A stretch of 8,729 nt of DNA from Chloroflexota bacterium (GCA_003520455.1 DOUV01000781.1:10314-19042); one strand, 5' to 3'; positions 1-6,048 are shown, counted from the stretch's first letter. The notes: generated by a model not told the origin, from the letters alone. Numbers and translations are program-made.

Positions 1-30
1 GCGCTTCTGCGCGCAGAAGCGCGCACTCCA
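1..30. repeat. Palindromic interspersed repeat, left edge (possibly truncated)
   Basis: Bases 1-22 are a perfect 22-bp palindrome (GCGCTTCTGCGCGCAGAAGC plus GC), followed by GCGCACTCC. The reverse complement of the right window edge (8702-8729) has the same layout: CTT, two variable bases, GCGCGC, one variable base, GAAGCGCGCACT, then CCAA. The two are therefore copies of one repeat family in opposite orientation. Bases 31-82, between this repeat and the insertion sequence, show no gene that can be supported. Confidence 0.7.
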
Positions 31-82
31 AGCCAAATGCCGCTTCTTTGAGCCGTTCTGCCTCGCACCGCGTACGTCCTGT

Positions 83-97
83 CACACTGATTTCCCT
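83..97 (+). repeat. Left terminal inverted repeat of the insertion sequence
   Basis: The 15 bases CACACTGATTTCCCT match the complement of 1986-2000 exactly. The transposase stop codon (TAG on the minus strand, 96-98) overlaps its inner edge, so the reading frame runs right up to the end of the element. Confidence 0.85.
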
Positions 98-1868
98 ACG
101 ATGGTGCGGCCAGCCTGGAATTGGCAAGTATTCGTCGTCCCAGCACATGGGGCACGGCCGCCAGTCCTTGTGGCTCGGGCGCAATCTCGATCTGCAAGAC
201 CAAGTTGCACAGCCAGGGAAGGGTCAACCGTCGTTCGTTCAGCTCCTGGATAAATGTGTCCAGACCTTCCTGCCCACGAAAGGGGTCGAGTTGGACGATC
301 AATTGGCTGGCCTGCCAGTACAACCGCCCAGGCCGGAGAATGAAGCGGCGGACGAGCGTGGCGACCTGGCACGGGGCGAAGGCCTGCCCCAACGCCGCGC
401 CGAAGTCTTTGATGAGATTGAAGGTCAGGAACTTGAGCCAGGCCACGAAGCGCACCGCTGGTTGGCTGCGGTCAGTCTCGGCCGTCGCCAGGGTGTGGCG
501 TTTCTCGCCGTCGGCAGTGGCCGTGCGAAACATCTCGTAGGCTTTCGGCAGACTATGACCAGCCAACGCATGGATGTATTGAGCAAAGCCCAACTCATGA
601 TTTTGGCGTTGCCGGTACTCAGCATCAATCGTCTCGGCGTGCGGGCAGCGGCCCGGCTGGTTCTTAAAGAACAAGACCCGCCAGCGTTGTTTCGTGCCGG
701 GCGTGTCATCGCGGATGACGACCGACGGCACCGGATAACGGCACCTCCGAATGGTCGTCTGACTGCGCGCGATTTTCAGGTTCGGATTGTCGTCGCCCGC
801 GGGCCGATAAGGACGAAAGCGCCGTTCGGGCACGGCGTCCCACTGGCGCACATTGGTCGCCGTGGCGCGGGCCATGGCGATGAAACTGACCTGCGGATCG
901 TCCAGCAGCTGCTCGAAGACACTCCCTTGGGACCCGCCCCGATCCAGGATCACGCGAACCTGTTCCGGGTGCGGGACACCGGCTCGCCGTCGCAACCGCC
1001 GCAGTTCTTCGACGATGGTCAGCGCCGTCTGGCTCAGCGATTCGCGGGCTTTTCGCACGATCACGCCGACAAAGCGGCCCAGGTCGAGGTCGAAGGGCGC
1101 ATACAACCGAAAGGCCGGATACGCGCGACCGCGGGTTGGCACGCGTGTCTTGCCCAGGCGCCGGGGTCGCAGTTTGGTAAACGACGGCACGACATGGTCG
1201 TCCACACTGAACCGACCCGCGCTGTCCGGTTGCCCGGCGACCGGACTGGCCGTGGCTTCATAGAACCGCGCGGCGCTTGCGGGGGTCAGCCCATGCACCC
1301 AGCGCCACAGGGTCGTGTCCGACCACAAATGCAAACCGCCCGTGAACAAGGCCAGGCCCATATCCGCCCAGTGGCGAAAGTCATCCACATGGCACAAGCG
1401 TTGAAAGCCCAGGGCGGCCCAGGCCACCAGGGTCAAGACCATCTGGATGGCCTGTACCCGAGTGCGCCCGACGATCTGCAAGGCCCCGGCGGCGCGCGCC
1501 AGACCCGAATCGATGATCTGGGGCACCAACAACCACAAGCCGGCAAAGGGCGTCGCGCAGAGCAGTTCCCGTTCCGCCGGTCGGTCGTTCGGGCTGGCGG
1601 GCACGGGCAGGCTTTGCCAGCCCTTGAGTTCGTGACGGTTCAGCCCCAGCACCCGCAAGCGGATCGTACGCACCGTCCTTTCGCTGATGCACAACGTCTC
1701 GGCCAGGTGGGCATCGGCGGGCAACGCCTCCCCCTTCAGCGCGGCGGCCACCACCGCGCGATTGATCGCGCGGATACAGGCCGGCGTCTGTTTGGTGGGC
1801 TGGCCCGGCCCACGCCCCGCCGGCCCCGCGTGGTTGACGGACGTGGTCGCCCGGTTTACAGTTGTCAT
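96..1868 (-). CDS. DDE transposase, IS4-superfamily type
   Basis: This 590-residue protein would cut and join the ends of the surrounding insertion sequence. Residues about 48-75 (ADAHLAETLCISERTVRTIR) resemble a helix-turn-helix for end binding. The catalytic triad can be placed as D223 or D224 in FSVDDHVVPSF, D309 in VRVILDRGG, and E425 in YRQRQNHELGF. The last segment matches the YxxRxxxE part of the YREK signature of IS4-type transposases, but the final Lys position is Ile here. Beta-strand spacing and the basic segment between the second D and E also fit. ATG at 1866-1868 is the chosen start because GGAG lies four bases upstream; the frame is uninterrupted to the TAG inside the left terminal repeat. 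It is the only gene of the element and appears intact. A leader inverted repeat covers its start region. The long open frame antisense to it is a high-GC shadow. Confidence 0.88.
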   Translation of the reverse strand: MTTVNRATTSVNHAGPAGRGPGQPTKQTPACIRAINRAVVAAALKGEALPADAHLAETLCISERTVRTIRLRVLGLNRHELKGWQSLPVPASPNDRPAERELLCATPFAGLWLLVPQIIDSGLARAAGALQIVGRTRVQAIQMVLTLVAWAALGFQRLCHVDDFRHWADMGLALFTGGLHLWSDTTLWRWVHGLTPASAARFYEATASPVAGQPDSAGRFSVDDHVVPSFTKLRPRRLGKTRVPTRGRAYPAFRLYAPFDLDLGRFVGVIVRKARESLSQTALTIVEELRRLRRRAGVPHPEQVRVILDRGGSQGSVFEQLLDDPQVSFIAMARATATNVRQWDAVPERRFRPYRPAGDDNPNLKIARSQTTIRRCRYPVPSVVIRDDTPGTKQRWRVLFFKNQPGRCPHAETIDAEYRQRQNHELGFAQYIHALAGHSLPKAYEMFRTATADGEKRHTLATAETDRSQPAVRFVAWLKFLTFNLIKDFGAALGQAFAPCQVATLVRRFILRPGRLYWQASQLIVQLDPFRGQEGLDTFIQELNERRLTLPWLCNLVLQIEIAPEPQGLAAVPHVLGRRILANSRLAAPS

Positions 1869-1947
1869 TGGACTCCATGGCCTCTGTCACGACATAGGTG
1901 TTTTTTGGCACAAACACTCTACGCCTGACGTGGCCCGGAGTCCAATG
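1866..1947 (-). promoter_or_regulatory. Inverted repeat that can sequester the transposase RBS and start
   Basis: CATTGGACTCC at 1866-1876 and GGAGTCCAATG at 1937-1947 are perfect 11-bp complements separated by 60 bases. In minus-strand RNA the downstream arm contains both the GGAG ribosome binding site and the AUG of the transposase. A transcript that enters from outside the element would carry both arms and could fold to hide the start. A transcript started between the arms would lack the first arm. This arrangement matches the known protection of IS10 and IS50 transposase genes from read-through. The pairing is seen in the sequence; its function is inferred. I could not assign the internal promoter confidently. 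Confidence 0.6.
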
Positions 1948-1985
1948 CCTTCCGTAGTGGAATACTTGCCCGTTCATTTCATCTC

Positions 1986-2000
1986 AGGGAAATCAGTGTG
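1986..2000 (-). repeat. Right terminal inverted repeat of the insertion sequence
   Basis: AGGGAAATCAGTGTG is the exact complement of the left terminal repeat. Immediately outside it, a TAA at 2005-2007 closes the frame of the adjoining acetyltransferase remnant. Confidence 0.85.
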
Positions 2001-2007
2001 GCACTAA

Positions 2008-2244
2008 CAGAGGATCGGCGCCATCGCCACGCTCGCCGCGTTTCGGCGACGGGGTGTAGCGACGGCTGTCGTGGCCACAGCTGTGCAAGCGGCGTTCGAG
2101 GCTGGGATCGAGGTCGCCTTCCTGGTCGCGGGCGATGAGCGTGCCGGGCGCGTCTATGAGCGCGTCGGCTTTCACCCTTCCGCCACGATGCTGGCGTATC
2201 GCGCCCAGGAGTCTCTCAGCAACCGGCCGCCAGGAGGTCCCTGA
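2008..2244 (+). pseudogene. C-terminal fragment of a GNAT N-acetyltransferase
   Basis: The frame reads IGAIATLAAFRRRGVATAVV at its start, which is the acetyl-CoA binding motif A region of the GNAT superfamily (R/QxxGxG/A, here RRRGVA). It continues to AGRVYERVGFHPSATMLAY, the typical C-terminal strand-helix segment (xYERxGF). Only 78 codons remain, against about 140-280 in whole family members, and the substrate-binding N-terminal part is missing. The frame is closed upstream by TAA at 2005-2007, just outside the insertion sequence end, and no start codon with a ribosome binding site is visible. The 82 bases on the other side of the insertion sequence do not supply the lost half, so this is more than a simple interruption. 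The substrate is unknown. Confidence 0.8.
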
Positions 2245-2465
2245 ACGCGTGGACTGGCTCTGGTCGCTACTATCCGGCTCGCTTCCGGGTATCACCGGCG
2301 GTTTTGGCGCTCTCACCAGGATCCTCGCACGCCGATCTCGGCCTCGAGACGCGTCCCAGAGAGTCGTGGCTAGGGGTGGGGCGCACGACCAGGATGCCCT
2401 GCAACGCAGCGTCGAATGGCCGTTTGCAGCCGGCCGGGGCCAGGTATCCCGAGCCGATTTCACTC
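2245..2465. other. Intergenic stretch without a recognisable gene
   Basis: No frame on either strand has a supported start or family resemblance. The only structure noted is a 6-bp inverted repeat, CCCGAG at 2448-2453 and CTCGGG at 2463-2468, with no T-run after it. It overlaps the first arm of the adjoining MITE-like element. This may be decayed sequence downstream of the acetyltransferase. Confidence 0.5.
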
Positions 2466-2647
2466 GGGTGTACGCAGGAGTTGTGGGGGGCGGGACCCCT
2501 CCCCCAGCCCCCGCTGCGGGGAGGGGAGTCAGACGCGGGCCCGCCAGCCGCGCGGCACTCCGTCTCCCCCTTCCCTCGCAGGGAAGGGGGCCGGGGGGTT
2601 AGGTTCTGCCGGCGACGCCAGCTGCCTGACAACTCGTGCGTACACCC
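2466..2647. mobile_element. MITE-like non-coding repeat element, 182 bp
   Basis: The arms at 2466-2484 (GGGTGTACGCAGGAGTTGT) and 2629-2647 are inverted complements matching at 18 of 19 positions. Directly outside them lie ATTTCACTC (2457-2465) and ATTTCGCTC (2648-2656), a 9-base direct repeat with one mismatch, as expected of a target-site duplication. The interior is very C/G-rich, holds no gene and contains a perfect 11-bp hairpin. The element ends only 16 bp before the -35 box of the next operon. Its termini differ from those of the upstream insertion sequence, so a different transposase would have moved it. Structure is seen; past mobility is inferred. Confidence 0.65.
2566..2590. repeat. 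Perfect 11-bp hairpin inside the MITE-like element
   Basis: CCCCCTTCCCT (2566-2576) pairs perfectly with AGGGAAGGGGG (2580-2590) around a CGC loop. It has no U-tract, so I do not call it a terminator. A shorter CCCCG/CGGGG hairpin lies upstream within the same element. Confidence 0.75.
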
Positions 2648-2663
2648 ATTTCGCTCAGCTCGG

Positions 2664-2691
2664 TTGACAGCTCCCTCAAACACGGTATAAT
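2664..2691 (+). promoter_or_regulatory. Consensus sigma-70 promoter of the regulator-ATPase-GDH operon
   Basis: TTGACA at 2664-2669 and TATAAT at 2686-2691 are both perfect consensus hexamers, separated by 16 bp. The predicted transcription start is near 2698, leaving a leader of about 88 nt before the regulator ATG. Confidence 0.85.
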
Positions 2692-2693
2692 CC

Positions 2694-2717
2694 TTTCAGT
2701 ATCTTCTGAAATCAGAT
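2694..2717 (+). promoter_or_regulatory. Operator-like overlapping palindromes at the transcription start
   Basis: TTTCAG (2694-2699) and CTGAAA (2706-2711) form an inverted repeat with a 6-bp spacer. TCTGA (2705-2709) and TCAGA (2712-2716) form a second one that overlaps it. Their position over the predicted start site suits a repressor, and the first gene of the operon encodes a MarR-type regulator, so autoregulation is a reasonable inference. The binding protein is not shown by the sequence. Confidence 0.4.
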
Positions 2718-2723
2718 GGTTGG

Positions 2724-2789
2724 ATGCCGGCGGGCGATGGTGGTCGGCTGGGGCTGACCATCCCTCACGAACATCGAGTCAACGTATGA
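2724..2789 (+). CDS. Possible 21-codon leader ORF overlapping the regulator start
   Basis: An ATG at 2724 opens a frame reading MPAGDGGRLGLTIPHEHRVN plus V. Its TGA stop (2787-2789) overlaps the regulator ATG (2786-2788) as ATGA. A 10-bp hairpin sits inside it. The regulator has no clear ribosome binding site of its own, which would fit translational coupling to this leader. However, the leader ORF also lacks a good Shine-Dalgarno sequence, and a frame this short can occur by chance in GC-rich DNA. There is no recognised family. Confidence 0.3.
   Translation: MPAGDGGRLGLTIPHEHRVNV
2739..2762 (+). promoter_or_regulatory. Leader hairpin upstream of the regulator gene
   Basis: Bases 2739-2748 pair with 2753-2762 around a UGGG tetraloop: ten pairs, two of them G-U. 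The hairpin lies within the leader transcript and ends 23 bases before the regulator ATG. There is no U-tract, so it is not an intrinsic terminator; it could influence translation or RNA stability. Confidence 0.45.
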
Positions 2790-3328
2790 CAGCACCAGAG
2801 TGCCTCATCGACGCGCAGCAGCGCTTCATCCGTCACTGGGGCGAGATGGCGAACGCCTGGGGCATTCCACGCACCATGGGCGAAGTCCATGCGCTCTTGC
2901 TGGTCTCCGGCGAGTCGCTCACGACCGACGACATCATGGAGAGGCTCCAGATCAGCCGCGGCAACGCCAGCATGACGCTGCGCAGCCTGCAGGACTGGGG
3001 ACTGATTCGCAACGTTCATCGTCTCGGCGAACGCAAGACCTATTACGAAGCCGAGAGCGACATGTGGGAAGTCTTCCGAATCGTTCTGCGCGAGCGCAAA
3101 CGGCGCGAATTTGATCCCACCGTCCGGACCCTGAGCGCACTGGTCGCTCAGGTGCGCGAGGTCTGTGGCGACGAAGCCGAGACCAACGAGGATGTAGCCG
3201 TTTTTCTGTGGCGTGTTGGTGCCCTGCTCGATCTGATGTTGACGCTCGACGAAGCCTACGCCCGGTTCGCTCACGTGGGTTGGGAGGAAGCCGAACGACT
3301 CCTGGAAGTAGAAGTGGAGGGGTTATGA
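2786..3328 (+). CDS. GbsR/MarR-family transcriptional regulator
   Basis: This is a 180-residue winged helix-turn-helix protein of the GbsR type (COG1510-like). The family pattern is visible throughout: a leading helix with FIRHWGEMANAWGIPRTMG (residues 14-32), a recognition helix SRGNASMTLRSLQDWGLI (57-74), a wing with NVHRLGERKTYYEAE (76-90), and a dimerising C-terminal helix region. GbsR proteins are usually repressors that respond to small ligands such as choline, but the ligand here is unknown. The start is ATG 2786, because the family-like N-terminus begins just after it and the longer frame upstream would read through the promoter. No strong ribosome binding site is visible. The gene is first in an operon and its TGA overlaps the ATG of the ATPase gene (ATGA), so the two are probably translationally coupled and functionally linked. 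Confidence 0.85.
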   Translation: MTAPECLIDAQQRFIRHWGEMANAWGIPRTMGEVHALLLVSGESLTTDDIMERLQISRGNASMTLRSLQDWGLIRNVHRLGERKTYYEAESDMWEVFRIVLRERKRREFDPTVRTLSALVAQVREVCGDEAETNEDVAVFLWRVGALLDLMLTLDEAYARFAHVGWEEAERLLEVEVEGL

Positions 3329-4548
3329 ACGGGCGGGTGGTTTTGGTAACCGGAAAGGGTGGGGTTGGGAAGTCCTCGGTGGCGGCGGCGACGGCCCTGG
3401 CCTGCGCCGAGCGTGGCCTGGCGACGGCAGTAATCTCGATTGACAGTGCCCACAGCCTGGCCGAGATCTTCGATCAGTCCATCGGTGAACAGCTTACCCT
3501 GGTGGCGCCGCGCCTGGATGCCGTCGAAGTCAACCTGAACCGCGAGATTCGCGAGCGGTGGTCGGCCGTCACCGATTTTTTCCGCCTCCTCTCGGCCAAC
3601 CATCCGGCTGTCAACAGCATCGTGGCCGAGGAGGTGGCCGTGCTGCCGGGGATGGAAGAGGTCTTCGGGCTGTTGCGTCTTCAGACGATTGCGGAGAGCG
3701 GGCGCTACGATGTGGTCGTGGTCGATGCTCCCCCGACCGGCGATGCTATGAAGTTCCTGCGCCTGCCCGATGTGCTCGACTGGTATCTGAAGAATTACCA
3801 CCCGCTCGAGCGGGCGCTCCTCCGCGGGACCCGGCCGATCCTGCAGCGCTTCAACCTGCCGATGCCCAATGAGAGCACTGTCGAGGAGGTTGGGGCCTGG
3901 TTCCACGATGTGCAACGGCTGAGCACCTGGCTCACCGATGGCGACAGCGTGAGCGCGCGCCTGGTGATGACCCCCGACCGGGTTGGCCTGGCTGAAACGC
4001 GGCGCGCGTTTTCGACGATCAGTCTCTTCGGGGTGCGCATAGACGCGCTGATCGTCAACAAGGTTCTGCCGGCCGGCCGCACCGATCCCTTCCTGCAAAC
4101 ATGGGGGGCTCAGCAAGAGGAGGTGCTGCACGAGATCGGGCGCGACTTTATGGACTTGCCGCGCTTCTACGGGGCTTTCCAGCCGCACGAGATCATCGGC
4201 CTCAACCGCCTGCGCTCATTTGCGGCTGAGCTGTTCGACGAGGCCGATCCGGCAGCGATGTTGATCGAGCGTCCGCTGATGGAATTGGTCGAGACCATCG
4301 ATGAAGTTCGACTGCGTCTCTTCCTCCCGTTTCTCACTCGCGATCATTTCAAGCTCCACGTCGGCGTGGATACGATCTATCTTCAAGTGCAGACCCAGCG
4401 GCGCCAGGTCCCATTGCCCGCGACGTTGCTCAACCGTCGCTTTCTTGGCGCCACATACATGGATAGGGCGCTGGTGCTGCGGTTCAGTCGCGAGCGCCAG
4501 GCACCACACGTCCAGTCCCTGCGCTCGTTGGAGTATACTGAGCAGTAG
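3325..4548 (+). CDS. ArsA/GET3-family ATPase with C-terminal HSP20-like domain
   Basis: This 407-residue protein is a soluble ArsA/TRC40-type P-loop ATPase. Residues 9-18 (TGKGGVGKSS) form the deviant Walker A motif with the signature lysine. SIDSAHSL (38-45) is switch I, with Ser in place of the usual Pro of DPAHS. VVVDAPPTGDAMKFLRLP (131-148) is switch II. Residues about 330-390 (FLPFLTRDHFKLHVGV onward) resemble the alpha-crystallin/HSP20-like domain found at the end of many bacterial ArsA-like proteins. There is one nucleotide-binding half only, and the sole cysteine is C27, so the cysteine triad of arsenical-activated ArsA is absent and no arsB or arsR lies nearby. An arsenic role is therefore unlikely; a chaperone or targeting role is possible but unproven. 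GGAGG four bases before ATG 3325 sets the start, and the longer in-frame start inside the regulator gene is rejected. Confidence 0.88.
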   Translation: MNGRVVLVTGKGGVGKSSVAAATALACAERGLATAVISIDSAHSLAEIFDQSIGEQLTLVAPRLDAVEVNLNREIRERWSAVTDFFRLLSANHPAVNSIVAEEVAVLPGMEEVFGLLRLQTIAESGRYDVVVVDAPPTGDAMKFLRLPDVLDWYLKNYHPLERALLRGTRPILQRFNLPMPNESTVEEVGAWFHDVQRLSTWLTDGDSVSARLVMTPDRVGLAETRRAFSTISLFGVRIDALIVNKVLPAGRTDPFLQTWGAQQEEVLHEIGRDFMDLPRFYGAFQPHEIIGLNRLRSFAAELFDEADPAAMLIERPLMELVETIDEVRLRLFLPFLTRDHFKLHVGVDTIYLQVQTQRRQVPLPATLLNRRFLGATYMDRALVLRFSRERQAPHVQSLRSLEYTEQ

Positions 4549-4599
4549 CTCGATCGGCGACGACACGCAAATGATTCAAGAACGCCTCAAGGAGGAGGT

Positions 4600-5850
4600 A
4601 TGTCGGGCAAACAAAATCCATGGCACGTTGCGCTCGAGCAGTTTGATAACGCTGTTCGGTATCTCGACCTGAAAGCTGGGATCGTCGATTTTTTGCGCTA
4701 CCCCAAGCGCGAACTGACGGTGAATTTCCCTGTAAAGATGGACGATGACTCCGTGCGCGTGTTCACCGGTTACCGTGTTCACCATAATACTGTGCGAGGT
4801 CCCACGAAGGGCGGTATCCGCTATCACCAAGACGTGACGCTGGATGAGGTCCGAGCGCTCGCGATGTGGATGACGTGGAAATGCTCTCTGGTCAATATTC
4901 CCTACGGAGGCGCCAAAGGTGGTGTGGTCGTCAATCCCTACGAACTCTCCCTGGCCGAGCTCGAAAACCTGACCCGCCGCTACACCAGCGAGATCAGTCT
5001 CTTGATCGGCCCGGATTCTGATATTCCCGCGCCGGATGTCGGCACCAACCCGCAGGTCATGGCCTGGCTGATGGATACGTACTCCATGCACCAGGGCTAC
5101 TCGGTCAATGCGGTGGTGACGGGCAAGCCCGTCAGTATTGGCGGCTCGCTCGGCCGCGGGGACGCGACGGGCGTGGGCGTCATGTTCTGTACCCGCAAGG
5201 CGATGCAGAAACTTGGCATGCCGATTCGGGGGGCGCCGGTGCTGGTCCAGGGCTTCGGTAACGTTGGTTCGGTCTCGGCTCGGGCGATGTATGAGCAGGG
5301 TGCGAAGATCATCGCGGTCAGCGATGTCAACGGCGGCATCTACGACCCCGACGGGCTCGATATTCCCCGGCTGGTGCGTCACGTTCGTGAGACGGGCACG
5401 GTGACCACCTGGTCAGGTGTCGAGCGGGTCACGAATACGGAGCTGCTCACCCTGCCATGCGACGTCCTGATCCCGGCGGCACTCGAAAATCAGATTACCG
5501 ACGAGAACGCCGACAAAATCCATGCCAAATTGATTGCCGAGGGTGCCAACGGACCGACGACTCCTGAGGCCGACAAAATCCTGCGGGCACGTGGCATCAC
5601 GGTCGTGCCGGACATTCTTTGCAACAGCGGCGGTGTGACCGTCAGCTACTTCGAGTGGGTCCAGGGGTTGCAAAGCTTCTTCTGGAGCGAGCACGAAATC
5701 TTCGAGCGGCTGGAGCGGATTATGACCGGGGCCTTCGAGGATACGTGGACTATGGCCGGGCGCAAGAACGTCGATCTCCGGATCGCTGCGAGCATTCTCG
5801 CCATCAGCCGTGTTGCCGAAGCCACGCTCCTGCGAGGCATTTATCCCTGA
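4600..5850 (+). CDS. Glutamate dehydrogenase, NAD(P)-dependent (GDH family 1)
   Basis: This 416-residue enzyme interconverts glutamate and 2-oxoglutarate plus ammonia in the cytoplasm, linking nitrogen and carbon metabolism. The length is typical of the hexameric family. Visible motifs are [10 protein letters not shown] (67-76, substrate Lys), [19 protein letters not shown] (91-109) with the likely catalytic K106, PAPDVGTN (143-150) with D146, and the Rossmann motif VQGFGNVGS (216-224). SDVNG (241-245) follows; an acidic D242 at the end of the second strand favours NAD over NADP, which is suggestive only. GANGPT (316-321) and [13 protein letters not shown] (341-353) complete the cofactor and substrate sites. 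The start is supported by a strong AAGGAGGAGG just upstream. The gene lies 51 bases after the ATPase with no terminator between, so it is probably the third gene of the operon. A weak TATACT at 4534-4539 could give extra internal transcription. Leucine or phenylalanine dehydrogenase is less likely given the motifs. Confidence 0.93.
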   Translation: MSGKQNPWHVALEQFDNAVRYLDLKAGIVDFLRYPKRELTVNFPVKMDDDSVRVFTGYRVHHNTVRGPTKGGIRYHQDVTLDEVRALAMWMTWKCSLVNIPYGGAKGGVVVNPYELSLAELENLTRRYTSEISLLIGPDSDIPAPDVGTNPQVMAWLMDTYSMHQGYSVNAVVTGKPVSIGGSLGRGDATGVGVMFCTRKAMQKLGMPIRGAPVLVQGFGNVGSVSARAMYEQGAKIIAVSDVNGGIYDPDGLDIPRLVRHVRETGTVTTWSGVERVTNTELLTLPCDVLIPAALENQITDENADKIHAKLIAEGANGPTTPEADKILRARGITVVPDILCNSGGVTVSYFEWVQGLQSFFWSEHEIFERLERIMTGAFEDTWTMAGRKNVDLRIAASILAISRVAEATLLRGIYP

Positions 5851-5879
5851 TTCAGGCTTCGCGCTCGCCGTGCCAGGAT

Positions 5880-5910
5880 GCTCCTCTGCAAGCAGAGGAG
5901 CTTTTTGTTT
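5880..5910 (+). terminator. Intrinsic terminator after glutamate dehydrogenase
   Basis: GCTCCTCTGC (5880-5889) pairs perfectly with GCAGAGGAGC (5892-5901), followed directly by TTTTTGTTT. It lies 29 bases after the glutamate dehydrogenase stop and separates the two operons. Confidence 0.93.
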
Positions 5911-5992
5911 GCCGGTTCACCTGTCTCGTCGTGACCTGCCGGAGGCCAGGGACCGAGTGGAAAGGTCGTCACGGAATGTCACCTCTACCGAA

Positions 5993-6021
5993 TGACAGGT
6001 GTCCCGTTGACATGTCCCCCG
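5993..6021 (+). repeat. Imperfect 15-bp tandem repeat over the -35 region
   Basis: TGACAGGTGTCCCG (5993-6006) and TGACATGTCCCCCG (6008-6021) repeat with a 15-bp period, matching at 11 of 15 positions. Each begins with a small palindrome (GACAGGTGTC and GACATGTC). The second copy overlaps the -35 box, so a regulator could bind here, but this is weakly supported. Confidence 0.35.
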
Positions 6022-6034
6022 CAGCCGCTATAAT
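6007..6034 (+). promoter_or_regulatory. Consensus sigma-70 promoter of the PerR-like/P1B-ATPase operon
   Basis: TTGACA at 6007-6012 and TATAAT at 6029-6034 are perfect hexamers 16 bp apart, the same geometry as the promoter at 2664. The predicted start is near 6041, about 50 nt before the regulator ATG. Confidence 0.85.
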
Positions 6035-6048
6035 CAGAATTGTTTTCA

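Larger units (their letters stand above)
83..2000 (-). mobile_element. Insertion sequence, IS4-superfamily type, about 1.92 kb
   Basis: The element is bounded by a perfect 15-bp terminal inverted repeat: CACACTGATTTCCCT at 83-97 and its complement at 1986-2000. One mismatch further out, the match continues for two bases, so the true ends may be 80 and 2003. A second inverted pair lies further in (GGCAAGTATTC at 123-133 and its complement at 1960-1970), offset 40 and 30 bp from the ends. A single transposase gene fills the interior. I see no target-site duplication at either candidate boundary (ACGTCCTGT on the left, GCACTAACA on the right), which points to a later rearrangement or exchange of one end. 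An acetyltransferase remnant abuts the right end. The element family is inferred from the transposase and not resolved to a named IS. Confidence 0.85.

Noticed and set aside
48..1928. A 626-codon open frame on the plus strand opposite the transposase
   Set aside because: It is antisense to a clear DDE transposase, has proline-, arginine- and glutamine-rich low-complexity composition and no family motif, and runs through the element's terminal repeat. It is a high-GC shadow frame.
2135..2690. Several open frames on both strands over the acetyltransferase remnant and MITE-like element
   Set aside because: They run through hairpins and terminal repeats, and none resembles a protein family or has a ribosome binding site.
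2636..2785. N-terminal extension of the regulator by 50 codons
   Set aside because: The extension would translate through the promoter -35 and -10 boxes, and family-like sequence begins only after ATG 2786.
3208..3324. N-terminal extension of the ArsA-like ATPase by 39 codons
   Set aside because: It lies inside the regulator gene, reads as arginine-rich shadow sequence, and the Walker A motif and GGAGG support ATG 3325.
4534..4539. TATACT as a -10 box for a separate glutamate dehydrogenase promoter
   Set aside because: No acceptable -35 hexamer is found at 16-18 bp upstream; kept only as a remark in the gene entry.
3325..4548. Arsenic resistance operon
   Set aside because: The ATPase lacks the cysteine triad and has a single ATPase half, and no arsenite permease, arsenate reductase or ArsR is present.
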